From Flavivirga aquimarina (lineage in GTDB: Bacteria > Bacteroidota > Bacteroidia > Flavobacteriales > Flavobacteriaceae): a stretch of 64,000 nt of DNA. The position numbers were made by a program, and so were the translations under genes. Within the stretch, counting starts at the first letter, position 1; each line of letters opens with the position of its first letter. The notes beneath the pieces are model-generated. The model made no database searches. It was given only the letters and a program-made list of their open reading frames with translations, and was not told the origin of the DNA. Where the stretch lies: positions 1 to 64,000 of the forward strand of contig NZ_JAUOEK010000072.1 of NCBI RefSeq assembly GCF_030540835.1, read 5' to 3'. Positions 8,945 through 16,977 of the stretch are shown here, one piece after another.

Positions 8945-8974
8945 CAAATGTACACACATAAAATGAATTGACAA
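8945..8974 (-). promoter_or_regulatory. Promoter of atpBEFHAG
   Basis: On the minus strand TTG (8974-8972) is followed after 19 bp by TACATTTG (8952-8945), a full match to TTG-N17-23-TAnnTTTG. The expected transcription start is near 8938, giving a leader of about 30 nt before ATG 8906. This provides the operon with its own start, separate from sprE-bactofilin upstream. Confidence 0.7.
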
Positions 8975-9035
8975 ATATAATTTAATGATTATTTGGCAGT
9001 GTTTTCCTAAGCACGAAAAGAAGATAAATAATCTA

Positions 9036-9431
9036 CTATTTTTGAAGAATTCTAGTTACAGAATACACTTCAAATGCAAGAAAAATAAAATAAGGAATAA
9101 AGAAGTTCGCAAGGTCGTAACCTTTTTGATCTGGTTTAGATAAAATCCATGGCAATAAGAATACAATAACTAATATCATTTTTAAAAACATTCCTAATAT
9201 AAAAGCATTAAAGACTTCTGTTTTACCAATAGATTCTCTGTAATTAATTAAAGTATAAATTATAATAACAGTAACAATATGAAATAAATAAATATGCCAT
9301 AGCGGAAAAAACAATATAATATCCTTGGCAAAATGAAAACTTAAATACGTGTGAATTACAAATAATAAAACACCTACGGCTGTAAGCTGAATAAGAAAGC
9401 TAGATTCTCTTTTCTTAAAAAGATTATTCAT
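9036..9431 (-). CDS. Small four-helix membrane protein of the atp locus (DUF6168-like)
   Basis: 131 aa from ATG 9431, with about four hydrophobic segments (for example FLIQLTAVGVLLFVI and IFLAFEVYSVTRIL). It lies between the AtpI-like gene and atpB, a place where flavobacteria usually carry a small uncharacterised membrane protein. I recall the family name DUF6168 but could not check it. A start at 9458 would overlap the upstream gene by 26 bp; the ATG at 9431, just after the stop of that gene, is preferred. A role in assembling or regulating the F0 sector is inferred only from position. Confidence 0.75.
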   Translation of the reverse strand: MNNLFKKRESSFLIQLTAVGVLLFVIHTYLSFHFAKDIILFFPLWHIYLFHIVTVIIIYTLINYRESIGKTEVFNAFILGMFLKMILVIVFLLPWILSKPDQKGYDLANFFIPYFIFLAFEVYSVTRILQK

Positions 9432-9432
9432 T

Positions 9433-9684
9433 TTATTGTTCTTCTTTTGAAGTTGCAATAATACGTCTAATTATATATATTATTGATATAATCACAGAAG
9501 ATAATGCGCCAAAAAGCGTAAATAAGTTATGCTGATTAGGATAGTTTTGATCTAACTTATAACCTATAAAAGTTCCAACGCCAATAATGGCAAACATTTG
9601 AATGGCAAGCCCTGAAAACCTAGCGTATGTATTAAGCTGTTTTTTCGGTTTCTGGTCTTTTTGGTTGTTGTCCTTGTTGTCCAC
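9433..9684 (-). CDS. AtpI-like F0F1 ATPase assembly protein
   Basis: 83 aa with two membrane helices: a polar N-terminus, then YARFSGLAIQMFAIIGVGTFIGYKLD and LFGALSSVIISIIYIIRR (shown here to mark the segments). The pattern small-membrane, G-x-x-x-G, YKLD matches the AtpI/AtpZ family found upstream of atpB in many bacteria, thought to assist c-ring assembly or Mg2+ supply. Its first 53 bp overlap the end of the bactofilin gene in another frame, implying translational coupling. Confidence 0.8.
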   Translation of the reverse strand: MDNKDNNQKDQKPKKQLNTYARFSGLAIQMFAIIGVGTFIGYKLDQNYPNQHNLFTLFGALSSVIISIIYIIRRIIATSKEEQ

Positions 9685-10063
9685 CTTTATTCATTTCTTT
9701 TACGGTGCCTTTCATGATACAGGTTACATTAAAAGTAGCTCCAGGCTCAACAGCCAATTTGCCAACGACAACTTCGCCTTCAATAAAAGCAGATGTTTTT
9801 AATGTTAATGTACCTGATAGTGCTAATTTTCCAGAAAATTTACCTTCAAAGTAGGCATCTGTTCCTTGTAAAGTACCTTTAACGAAACCTGTTTTACCAA
9901 CGACTACTTTTCCTGAAGTTTTAATATTTCCTTCTATAATGCCGTCGATTCTAAAATCGCCTTCGCTATTAAAGTCACCAACCATCTTGGTGCCTTGTGA
10001 TACAATGTTTTGACTTGGTTTGCTTTCTACCATTTGTTTTTCTTTTTTATTTTCGGAGAACAT
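9632..10063 (-). CDS. Bactofilin (polymer-forming cytoskeletal protein)
   Basis: 143 aa containing the right-handed beta-helix repeats of bactofilins: GDFNSEGDFRIDGIIEGNIK, then KVVVGKTGFVKGTL, YFEGKFSGKL and SAFIEGEVVVGKL. Bactofilins form nucleotide-independent filaments on the inner face of the membrane and influence cell shape or localise envelope enzymes. The hydrophilic Gln/Lys-rich C-terminus (GGQQGQQPKRPE) is normal. It lies 21 bp after sprE and overlaps the AtpI-like gene by 53 bp. An alternative start at Met11 (10033) is possible. Confidence 0.92.
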   Translation of the reverse strand: MFSENKKEKQMVESKPSQNIVSQGTKMVGDFNSEGDFRIDGIIEGNIKTSGKVVVGKTGFVKGTLQGTDAYFEGKFSGKLALSGTLTLKTSAFIEGEVVVGKLAVEPGATFNVTCIMKGTVKEMNKGGQQGQQPKRPETEKTA

Positions 10064-10084
10064 AATGTGATGTGCTATTAATTA

Positions 10085-12652
10085 TTAATGGTTATTCGTA
10101 TTCAAATAGGTATCTAAATTTTTATGGATCTGAACAATTTGATAATTTGCTGATGCTATTGCAAAATACGGTTCTTTTATTTTTTGTTTATCTTCTTCAA
10201 TTATTAGCTGGTCGAATGTCTTAGCTACTTTTGCGTTTTTTAATCCATGAACAACCACAAGAATTGTATTTGGATTATAGACATCGACCGACGATTTAAA
10301 GTCATAATATTTTATGTTTTTTAAAACAGTATCTAAGGTTTTTTGAAAACCATAAACTTTTTCCATTTCCTGATTCTCAAACTTAAAAAAGATTTTATAA
10401 TTAGAGGTAACTTTATCCTCTAAAATAAAATCTTTGTTTAAAAGTTTAGGCAAAACACTGGTTTCGATCTTTTGAGCCTGCATACCTTCTTCTGTATTGG
10501 CATAAGTAGTGGCTATATGATTTATTGCCTTACTATAAGCTTCGTATCCATATAACCTCCCTAGGGTTGTCGCTTTTAGTAACTCAAATTTTGGTACAAT
10601 AGCATCTCCATCAAAAACGTTTATATAATTTTCACTTTTAGAAATTACTTCTGCATATTCCTGATTTTCAAACTGTTTATACAGTGCTTCATATAGGCTT
10701 TCCGGGCTATTCTGATCACGATCTGATGCTAGTTCTGGATTCTTTAAAATAGTAGCATATCTGGAATCTGGATATGTTGAAATAATCTCATTCTTAGCAA
10801 TGGTTGCTTCATCGATTTCACCTAAAAGCTCATAAATTTTATACAAATTGTACTTAGATGGTAATATGAGTCGTTCTTCTGGATTACTTTTTAGTAAGTC
10901 CTGAAATTTGCTTTTAGCTAATTCGTATTCTTTAAACTTTTCTTTATAAATTAACCCTAACTGATAATAAGCATAGTTTCGTTCTTTTGAAATACTATCA
11001 ATATCTTTTTCTGCCGAAGGGATTTTAGATATGTAAAATTGAGGGTCAAATAATTCTTCTTCGGTTGCTGAAGCTAAAATATTATTATTTGCATCGTTAC
11101 TAATGCTTCCTGAATTTACTTTGTCTGACCATCTCCAATCGTCTTCTAAAACTCTATCCCCCCAAAATTTTACAAATTCATTTTTACCATAAGATACTGT
11201 AGTAGGATTGTAAAAATAAAATGCTGTGGCTTGGTTAGGAGTGCTCCCTCGGAGAGCATTCGGGCTTCCTATCTGGTTATTAACTGTTACTAAACCTGTA
11301 TTGCGCTTTGCAGCTTCTTCTCGCTTCTTTTTTTCTTCTTCTTCGGCTGCTTTAATTTTTAGGGTCTCTACTAATGACTCAAAATAAGCTAACCTATCTG
11401 CTTCTGGTAAGTTTATAAGTCTTAAAATACTATCATTAACTTGAGCTATCCCTTCATAATAAATAACATCCTCTAAATTGTCCCGTTTACGTTTAATAAT
11501 GCGATATGGTTTAGAATTTAAAGCTAAATTTCCTAAAGTGCTGTCATAATATTCGCCAGCTTCCTTATAAATAGATTTGTCAAAATTCATGTCGCCTAGA
11601 ATTTCGTAATTCCTAGCTCTTAATAGTTTATCTTTAGAATTAGTACGTAAGGACTTGTTGTAATAGACTACTGCTAAAGTATCTGATTGACTATTTAAAT
11701 GGTATTCTCCAATTTGGTGATAAATTTTATCTAAAAAAGGTCTGTTTTCTCTATTCTCTTCAAGCTTTGCCAGTAACTCTGTTAACTCTAATCGATTGCC
11801 ATTCTCATAATCGAAATTTTTAATCTTTTCAATATGAGCACTTATCATATAAATCCTAGGTGTTTTACGGTTAAGTTCAATCACCTTATCAAATGCCATA
11901 TTCGCACTGTCTTTTTTACCTAGTTCATTATACAATTGCCCTTGTATAAAACGGTAACGTCCTCGCTCATCATTACTTTTAGTTACATTTGATGCTATTT
12001 CTAATTGCGTTATGGCACTATCAACAGATTTTGTATTTAAATAGGCTTGTGCCAACATAGACGTTGCATCTGCTAAATCCTGACCTTTAAGTTCTTCTTG
12101 TGACAAAAGACGCTTTAAATTTTTAATGGCCAAATCATCATTATCTAAACGAATATTTGTTTTTTCACGCCAAATTTTAGCTTGATTTATCTTATCACTG
12201 GCCGGATACTTATAAAGTATATAATTAAATGCTTCTAATGCCGGTATAAAACGCTGATCGAAATATCTGGATTTTCCTAAAAGCAAATAAGCTTCATCCA
12301 TTTGAGGGTTCTTCTCTCTCCCATCAATATTCATACTGTGCTTCTGAATTGCTTTAACCGCCTTTTCTTCTGCTCTTGTAAAGTTCTCGTTTTTAGATTG
12401 CCCAGGTAGTACAATATCTTCGAATATTTGCATGCGCTCTATTGGAAGCACATCCCAATAATTATCGGTATAGTTTTCGTTAAGGCTTTGCCTTCCTTGA
12501 TCTAAAGCAATATACCCGTTGTAAAGTGTATTAAATTCTGTTGTAAGCGCATGCATGTTTCGGTTGATGAATTTGTCCTTTTTTCTAGAACAACTTACAA
12601 CCAATAACGTAGAACATATAATAATTAATATTGCTTTAGAAGGTCTTTTCAA
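10085..12652 (-). CDS. sprE: SprE/PorW-type T9SS lipoprotein with TPR repeats
   Basis: 855 aa. The lipoprotein signal ends at Cys21 (TLLVVSCSRKK). The rest is mostly helical tetratricopeptide-like repeats, for example DEAYLLLGKSRYFDQRFIPA and YYQLGLIYKEKFKEYELAKS. Near the N-terminus, NRNMHALTTEFNTLYNGYIA is a block I associate with the SprE/PorW family, which is needed for type IX secretion and gliding in Flavobacterium. It probably acts in the periplasm anchored to a membrane, bridging T9SS components. It is the first gene of a minus-strand run followed by bactofilin and the atp genes. The secreted LRR protein at the left edge is a plausible T9SS client. Confidence 0.85.
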   Translation of the reverse strand: MKRPSKAILIIICSTLLVVSCSRKKDKFINRNMHALTTEFNTLYNGYIALDQGRQSLNENYTDNYWDVLPIERMQIFEDIVLPGQSKNENFTRAEEKAVKAIQKHSMNIDGREKNPQMDEAYLLLGKSRYFDQRFIPALEAFNYILYKYPASDKINQAKIWREKTNIRLDNDDLAIKNLKRLLSQEELKGQDLADATSMLAQAYLNTKSVDSAITQLEIASNVTKSNDERGRYRFIQGQLYNELGKKDSANMAFDKVIELNRKTPRIYMISAHIEKIKNFDYENGNRLELTELLAKLEENRENRPFLDKIYHQIGEYHLNSQSDTLAVVYYNKSLRTNSKDKLLRARNYEILGDMNFDKSIYKEAGEYYDSTLGNLALNSKPYRIIKRKRDNLEDVIYYEGIAQVNDSILRLINLPEADRLAYFESLVETLKIKAAEEEEKKKREEAAKRNTGLVTVNNQIGSPNALRGSTPNQATAFYFYNPTTVSYGKNEFVKFWGDRVLEDDWRWSDKVNSGSISNDANNNILASATEEELFDPQFYISKIPSAEKDIDSISKERNYAYYQLGLIYKEKFKEYELAKSKFQDLLKSNPEERLILPSKYNLYKIYELLGEIDEATIAKNEIISTYPDSRYATILKNPELASDRDQNSPESLYEALYKQFENQEYAEVISKSENYINVFDGDAIVPKFELLKATTLGRLYGYEAYSKAINHIATTYANTEEGMQAQKIETSVLPKLLNKDFILEDKVTSNYKIFFKFENQEMEKVYGFQKTLDTVLKNIKYYDFKSSVDVYNPNTILVVVHGLKNAKVAKTFDQLIIEEDKQKIKEPYFAIASANYQIVQIHKNLDTYLNTNNH

Positions 12653-13143
12653 TGCTGGTATTTTTAGCCTAAATAAATAACTACAAACTCTTACATATAT
12701 TATGTACGCAGGTAAAAATAAGCATCTTTTTTGATTAACCTATAAAATCCGAGCGACTTTTAAACTATAAGAACGCCTGTATAAGTTGCATATTTTAAAA
12801 TTGTCTTGAATTCATGAATATTTTTTGTGCTAATAGGTGCTTCTCGCAAAGTCGCGGAGGTGTTAAGTTGTCTGAGATCGCATGGTTGTTAGAGGCAATA
12901 TGAAAATCTTCAACGTCAACTGATATTGTCTATTGAACACTTATTATTGTATAGACTGCAACTGTGATGCTTAACTAAAATTGACTGTTTTTGGAATTAT
13001 ATTCTCTCGCTAAGCCACGAAGACGCAAAGGCTTTTAATTAGAGATGAAATATAAACTAATTAAACACTGAACACTATTTCCTGAATACTGTACACTGCT
13101 CACTGATTACCGAACACTGCTTACTGAAACTGTACACTAAAAA
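12653..13143. other. Gene-free spacer with several degenerate repeats
   Basis: No gene is supported in these 491 bp. Three kinds of repeat-like text are visible. CTCGCAAAGTCGCGGAGG lies near 12842, and GCTAAGCCACGAAGACGCAA lies near 13008; both resemble intergenic repeats I know from other Bacteroidota. A degenerate array of AACACTG/TACACTG words runs from 13063 to 13143. A promoter for sprE should lie here, but I see no clear match to the consensus. Confidence 0.6.
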
Positions 13144-13150
13144 CTAAACA
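13063..13150. repeat. Degenerate ACTGAACACTG-like array
   Basis: The words AACACTGAACACT, TACTGTACACTGCTCACTG, CGAACACTGCTTACTG and CTGTACACT follow one another with spacing of about 15-20 bp. The array runs into the stop codon of the ABC ATPase gene. Function unknown. Confidence 0.55.
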
Positions 13151-13848
13151 CCAGTCCCAGTAAAATGTACTTCAAGTTCTTTTAATGTAGCTTCACTTGT
13201 TATTAAGTCTTTTACTATTTCGCCTTTTTCAAGTACTACAATACGCTCACATACATCGGTAACATGCATTAAATCATGACTGGAAATTAAAACTGTTATT
13301 CCTTGTTTTTCCGCTAAATCTTTAATAATCGTTTTAAGACGAATTTGTGTGGTTGGGTCTAAGTTTGCAAAAGGTTCGTCCAGAATAATAACTTCTGGGT
13401 TTCCTATTAAAGCAGCTACAATACCAGCTTTTTTCTGGTTTCCTTTACTTAAATCGCGCAAATATTTTTTTTGACCTAGTATTTCACCATGAAAAAAGTC
13501 TTTAAACTGAGCTACTAAAGTATCAACATCTGCTTTATTTTGATTGCGTAATTCACCAATAAAATAAAAGTACTCTTCGGCTGTTAAATAACCTATTAAA
13601 AAGCTTTCGTCTATAAATGCCGAGGTAAAAGGTTTCCAATCTTCGCTTTCGTTTACTTGAATACCATTGCTTTTTATAAATCCTGCTGACGGTTTAATTA
13701 AATCTAAAAGCAAACTAAAATAAGTCGTTTTTCCTGCGCCATTATTACCTACCAAGCCAAAACTTTGGCCTTTAGGAATGTCTAATGATGCTATATTTAA
13801 AACTTCATTTCCACTATATTTTTTTGATAAGTTTGAAGTTGTTATCAT
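13144..13848 (-). CDS. ABC transporter ATP-binding protein
   Basis: 234 aa with all motifs of an ABC ATPase: Walker A GNNGAGKTT (residues 34-42), signature DLSKGNQKK, Walker B VIILDEPFANLDP and the switch His in ISSHD. It should hydrolyse ATP for the adjacent DUF5687 membrane protein, whose stop codon is 11 bp upstream of this start. The signature has K in place of the usual G-G-Q context (LSKGNQ instead of LSGGQ), common in exporters of this subgroup. Substrate unknown. Part of a probable PadR-controlled operon. Confidence 0.93.
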   Translation of the reverse strand: MITTSNLSKKYSGNEVLNIASLDIPKGQSFGLVGNNGAGKTTYFSLLLDLIKPSAGFIKSNGIQVNESEDWKPFTSAFIDESFLIGYLTAEEYFYFIGELRNQNKADVDTLVAQFKDFFHGEILGQKKYLRDLSKGNQKKAGIVAALIGNPEVIILDEPFANLDPTTQIRLKTIIKDLAEKQGITVLISSHDLMHVTDVCERIVVLEKGEIVKDLITSEATLKELEVHFTGTGV

Positions 13849-13859
13849 AATGTTATGTG

Positions 13860-15338
13860 TTAATTATTTTGATCGAAAGCATCAATCATTTTATACTTTG
13901 ATTCTAAATATTTTTTAGTAATTATTTTCATTAGTTTTTGATGTAAAACGATACCAGTTATACCAAGCACAGCTATAATTAAACAAGCTATTTCAAAATT
14001 CAATAAATAATAGAGCAACGCAAACAAACCCATTGGCACCAACAATAAAGGGATGCCAATAAGCCATTGTACAGCACCGGTCCCCTGATAATTAAAAGCC
14101 GCTTTTTGATCTAAATTGATCTTTTTTCTATTAAAAGACCCGCCATATAAAATGATATGTGAATTAACACCTATATTATAAATTGCTGACACAAAATGGG
14201 CTAATAAAACCTTCCAACCAAAATAAATGTAAGGTACACCTAGCACAAACATAATTACAACACTTAAAGCCATTAAAGTGAATTTTGATTTTAAATATTG
14301 TTCGTATTTAATATTCTGGCTCATAAGTAATTTGTAATAACTACTATCCCAAGCAGGTATAAACTGTCCAAAATTCATTAAAAAAATGCCTGTTGAAAAA
14401 ATACCTACAAAAATGAAAAACGGGACACTCTCTTTTAAGTTAGGATTAGTATAAATGAATAAACCATAAAATAAACCTAATACCAACATCCAAACAGAAG
14501 ATTTTGTGCGTTTATTACGCCAAATTAGTTTTAAGTCTAATTGCATAAAAGGTGCAATGTCTCCAAAGTTTTTTGTCCATTCAAGGTTAGATGTATTTAC
14601 TTCTTTAATCTTTGTTTTTAATCCGCTATCTAGAAATAACCTTTTTCTTAGTAGTTTAAAGTTTAATGCATAAAGGGCTATTAGAATTATAATGGGAATT
14701 ATAATAAAAATAGGAGATTCGTAAATAGCGTTGAATCCTTTTCCAAATAAATCTGTAAATGAGATAATATTAAAATAATTTAATGCAAATAACCCTGTTG
14801 TAAGTATAATTATAGGAAGAAAAGAAAGTTCCGTTTCTATAGAAAAGCTTTCAATAATAAAATTTAAAAAATTTACAATAAGCGTTACAATAGTTAGGGT
14901 AAGCATCCATATTAACACAGCGTTAAGGGGGTAGTCTTGCATTATTAGAGTAACTCCAAAAGGTATAATGGCAAATAGGGGTAAAAAATTAAAGAATGAT
15001 ATGGCCGATTTTCCTAAAACATAATTTACAATTTTACTTCTTTTTATAGGTAAGGTTAAAAGGGGCTTAACACTCATCATAGGCAATTTCTGAAAGAAAA
15101 ATCTAAAAATTAAATCGCCTAAAATCCAATAAAACAAAAAATTATTGACCATAAACAAAGGGTCTTGTTCTGGGTGAATTTTTTTTAAAGCTGGATACAT
15201 TCCAATTCCCATACCTAAAAACATAAGAATAAAATACAAGCCAAAAAAGCCAATTAGTATCTTAACTCCTAAACTTTTTCCAAAACTAGCCGATCTAATA
15301 AAAGACTTCCACTCTAAACTAAGAAATCGTTTAACCAT
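13860..15338 (-). CDS. DUF5687-family ABC transporter membrane protein
   Basis: 492 aa with about ten or more membrane segments, starting VKRFLSLEWKSFIRSASFGKSLG, which resembles the entry of ABC-2 type permeases. I assign DUF5687 from the overall pattern; this family is common in Bacteroidota and pairs with an ABC ATPase, as here. It probably forms the membrane pore or channel of an exporter. DUF2059 is encoded 8 bp upstream and the ATPase 11 bp downstream, a close arrangement that implies one transcript. Confidence 0.82.
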   Translation of the reverse strand: MVKRFLSLEWKSFIRSASFGKSLGVKILIGFFGLYFILMFLGMGIGMYPALKKIHPEQDPLFMVNNFLFYWILGDLIFRFFFQKLPMMSVKPLLTLPIKRSKIVNYVLGKSAISFFNFLPLFAIIPFGVTLIMQDYPLNAVLIWMLTLTIVTLIVNFLNFIIESFSIETELSFLPIIILTTGLFALNYFNIISFTDLFGKGFNAIYESPIFIIIPIIILIALYALNFKLLRKRLFLDSGLKTKIKEVNTSNLEWTKNFGDIAPFMQLDLKLIWRNKRTKSSVWMLVLGLFYGLFIYTNPNLKESVPFFIFVGIFSTGIFLMNFGQFIPAWDSSYYKLLMSQNIKYEQYLKSKFTLMALSVVIMFVLGVPYIYFGWKVLLAHFVSAIYNIGVNSHIILYGGSFNRKKINLDQKAAFNYQGTGAVQWLIGIPLLLVPMGLFALLYYLLNFEIACLIIAVLGITGIVLHQKLMKIITKKYLESKYKMIDAFDQNN

Positions 15339-15346
15339 GATTTTTG

Positions 15347-15754
15347 TTAGTTATATTTTTGGGCTATTCCCTGTACTTCCATTCCCCATGAGTGCCCATA
15401 TTCCATTGCTTTTTGGGTTAACCCTAATTGTTTTTCCGCTAGTTTTTTTCCTAAATCGGTATTATAAAAAGCTATTAACTCTTTTATTTCTTGATGTGTA
15501 AACTCAGCTATATATAATTCTGCCATTTTATCGTACAGACCTGTTAAAGTTCCATTGGCTTCTTTAGCGTAAGCTTCTTTGTTTTCATCTGAAACCATAG
15601 CTCCAATTTGAGCAATCGCATTTTCAAAAGCTCCTCCTGCACCTGTTAATTTAATAAATTCAACCGTTTCTTTTTTAAACTCGGTATTGTCTTGTGCTTG
15701 TGTTTGAAATACTATCGCAATTATAAACAGGTATACTAGTAGAGCCTTTTTCAT
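15347..15754 (-). CDS. DUF2059-family exported protein
   Basis: 135 aa. Residues 1-20 form a signal peptide (MKKALLVYLFIIAIVFQTQA). The mature part contains AELYIAEFTHQEIKELIAFY followed by NTDLGKKLAEKQ, the core of the DUF2059 domain, which is helical and periplasmic in many bacteria. Function is unknown. It stands between the PadR-linked membrane gene (74 bp upstream) and DUF5687 (8 bp downstream), so it may be a periplasmic part of the same stress or transport module. Confidence 0.85.
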   Translation of the reverse strand: MKKALLVYLFIIAIVFQTQAQDNTEFKKETVEFIKLTGAGGAFENAIAQIGAMVSDENKEAYAKEANGTLTGLYDKMAELYIAEFTHQEIKELIAFYNTDLGKKLAEKQLGLTQKAMEYGHSWGMEVQGIAQKYN

Positions 15755-15828
15755 TTTATTGTTTTTATAATTAATGGTTTATTTACTTATTTATATATGT
15801 ATTTGTTTACTCAAAAATGTTACATACC

Positions 15829-16524
15829 TTATAAAAGATTATATTCTGAATATTCTTTTAACACTTTCATTTTTAATTTTTCTGGAACTATTTTTATAGA
15901 TATATATGAGATAAGTAAATATAAAATAATACATATAGAAACCATTAATTCTGAAGTACTGTTCCATACTCTATCTGGTTTGAACAAAACTTGCCCCCAA
16001 ACTCCAATATTTAAAAAATGTATAATTCCTCTTAATTGGAGTATGCTGTTTTCAAAAAGCCACTTTTTATCTGTTCTTTTGAATCTTCGCTTAATTCTTA
16101 TCTTAAGCCTAATTAGATGATAAAATTGAAAAAATATTATTATAGTAATTATACTTATCATTAAATATGTTTTATCATTTAAAAAATGAACAATCGTATT
16201 CAAAGCCCAAATACTGAAAAGGGTAATAACTATTTTTGGTAACTTAAAGAATTCCTTAAAACAGCTCCAAACTTGCTTTCTATAATATTTATTAAGTGCT
16301 TTTGTTTTTTGTTCTACCATATCTTGAAAGCCAAAAATTCCAAATTTTTTAAACTCATTGGTTAAAGCCTTTTCAAAAGATATGTTCGGATTTTATTCCC
16401 ATTGACTTTCAATTCCATTTGCTAAATGGTCTACTAATTCTATTTGTACATCATACCATTCTACATAGCGTTTCTTAGTAAATGCGTACAACTTATTAAT
16501 TTGTAATTCTGTAAGCCTTTTCAT
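15829..16524 (-). pseudogene. PadR-linked membrane protein broken by an in-frame stop
   Basis: An ORF starts at ATG 16524, immediately after the padR stop, and reads MKRLTELQINKLYAF and onward to VDHLANGIESQWE before TAA at 16395-16393 (codon 44). The same frame then continues without further stops for 187 codons (NPNISFEKALTNEFKKFGIF) to 15829, ending in four membrane segments. I read this as a single 231-codon gene with one nonsense codon. The N-terminal helical domain with VDHLAN and the WE-NP junction resembles a flavobacterial family encoded next to padR. A 163-aa product from Met at 16320 could still be made but would lack the N-terminal domain. Confidence 0.75.
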
Positions 16525-16863
16525 TTATTCCAAACGAAATTTAGGGTTTACCAATGCTCGCATAGTTTTAATGTAATTTTCCAGCTCTGCCAATTTGTTA
16601 ACTGTTTCTTGAGTGCCTTTCTCGGTAAGTTTATAATACTTTCGCAACCTATTATCCACTTTTAAAACCTCAACATCCAATAACCCCTCTGCTTCTAGCT
16701 TATGTAATGATGGGTAAAGGGCTCCTTCTGTTATTTTAAGCTCGTTTTTTGTAATCTCTTTTACGCGCTGTGTTATTTCATAGCCATACATTTTATCATG
16801 CTCATTCAAGAGTTTTAAAATAATGGTTACCAGGCTGCCTTTGTATAATTTTGCATTACTCAT
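16525..16863 (-). CDS. PadR-family transcriptional regulator
   Basis: 112 aa winged helix-turn-helix protein. It carries the family hallmark MYGYEITQRVKEIT and the recognition region ITEGALYPSLHKLEAEGLL, followed by the beta wing (KVDNRLRKYYKLTEKG) and a short dimerisation helix. PadR proteins usually repress a neighbouring transporter or membrane-protein gene. Here they precede the broken membrane gene (the ATG follows the padR stop directly), DUF2059 and the ABC pair. A 48-bp perfect palindrome 8 bp upstream of the start is the obvious operator, so autorepression is expected. Confidence 0.92.
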   Translation of the reverse strand: MSNAKLYKGSLVTIILKLLNEHDKMYGYEITQRVKEITKNELKITEGALYPSLHKLEAEGLLDVEVLKVDNRLRKYYKLTEKGTQETVNKLAELENYIKTMRALVNPKFRLE

Positions 16864-16870
16864 AGGGTAT

Positions 16871-16918
16871 AAATATATACATAAAATTCTTATGCATAAG
16901 AATTTTATGTATATATTT
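16871..16918. promoter_or_regulatory. 48-bp perfect palindrome, candidate PadR operator
   Basis: Each 24-bp arm is the exact reverse complement of the other, meeting at TTATG|CATAA. The arms contain ATACAT and its complement ATGTAT, words found in known PadR operators. The site lies between divergent padR and the PaaE-like gene, so it could control both. In the minus direction it covers the expected promoter of padR. PadR binding is inferred. Confidence 0.7.
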
Positions 16919-16954
16919 TTGATTAATTTTTAGATAAAGATCTCCTAGCTTCAC

Positions 16955-16962
16955 TATTTTTG
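16955..16962 (+). promoter_or_regulatory. -7 promoter element of PaaE-like gene
   Basis: TATTTTTG matches the -7 consensus TAnnTTTG and would put the transcription start about 8 nt before ATG 16978. No TTG lies at the usual distance upstream; only TTA at 22 bp. This is therefore a partial match. Confidence 0.4.
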
Positions 16963-16977
16963 TGAAAATTTTTTAAA

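Noticed and set aside
8907-8957. Longer N-terminus of AtpB from ATG 8957
   Set aside because: It would lie in or before the promoter, and the shorter form starts with a proper signal-like segment.
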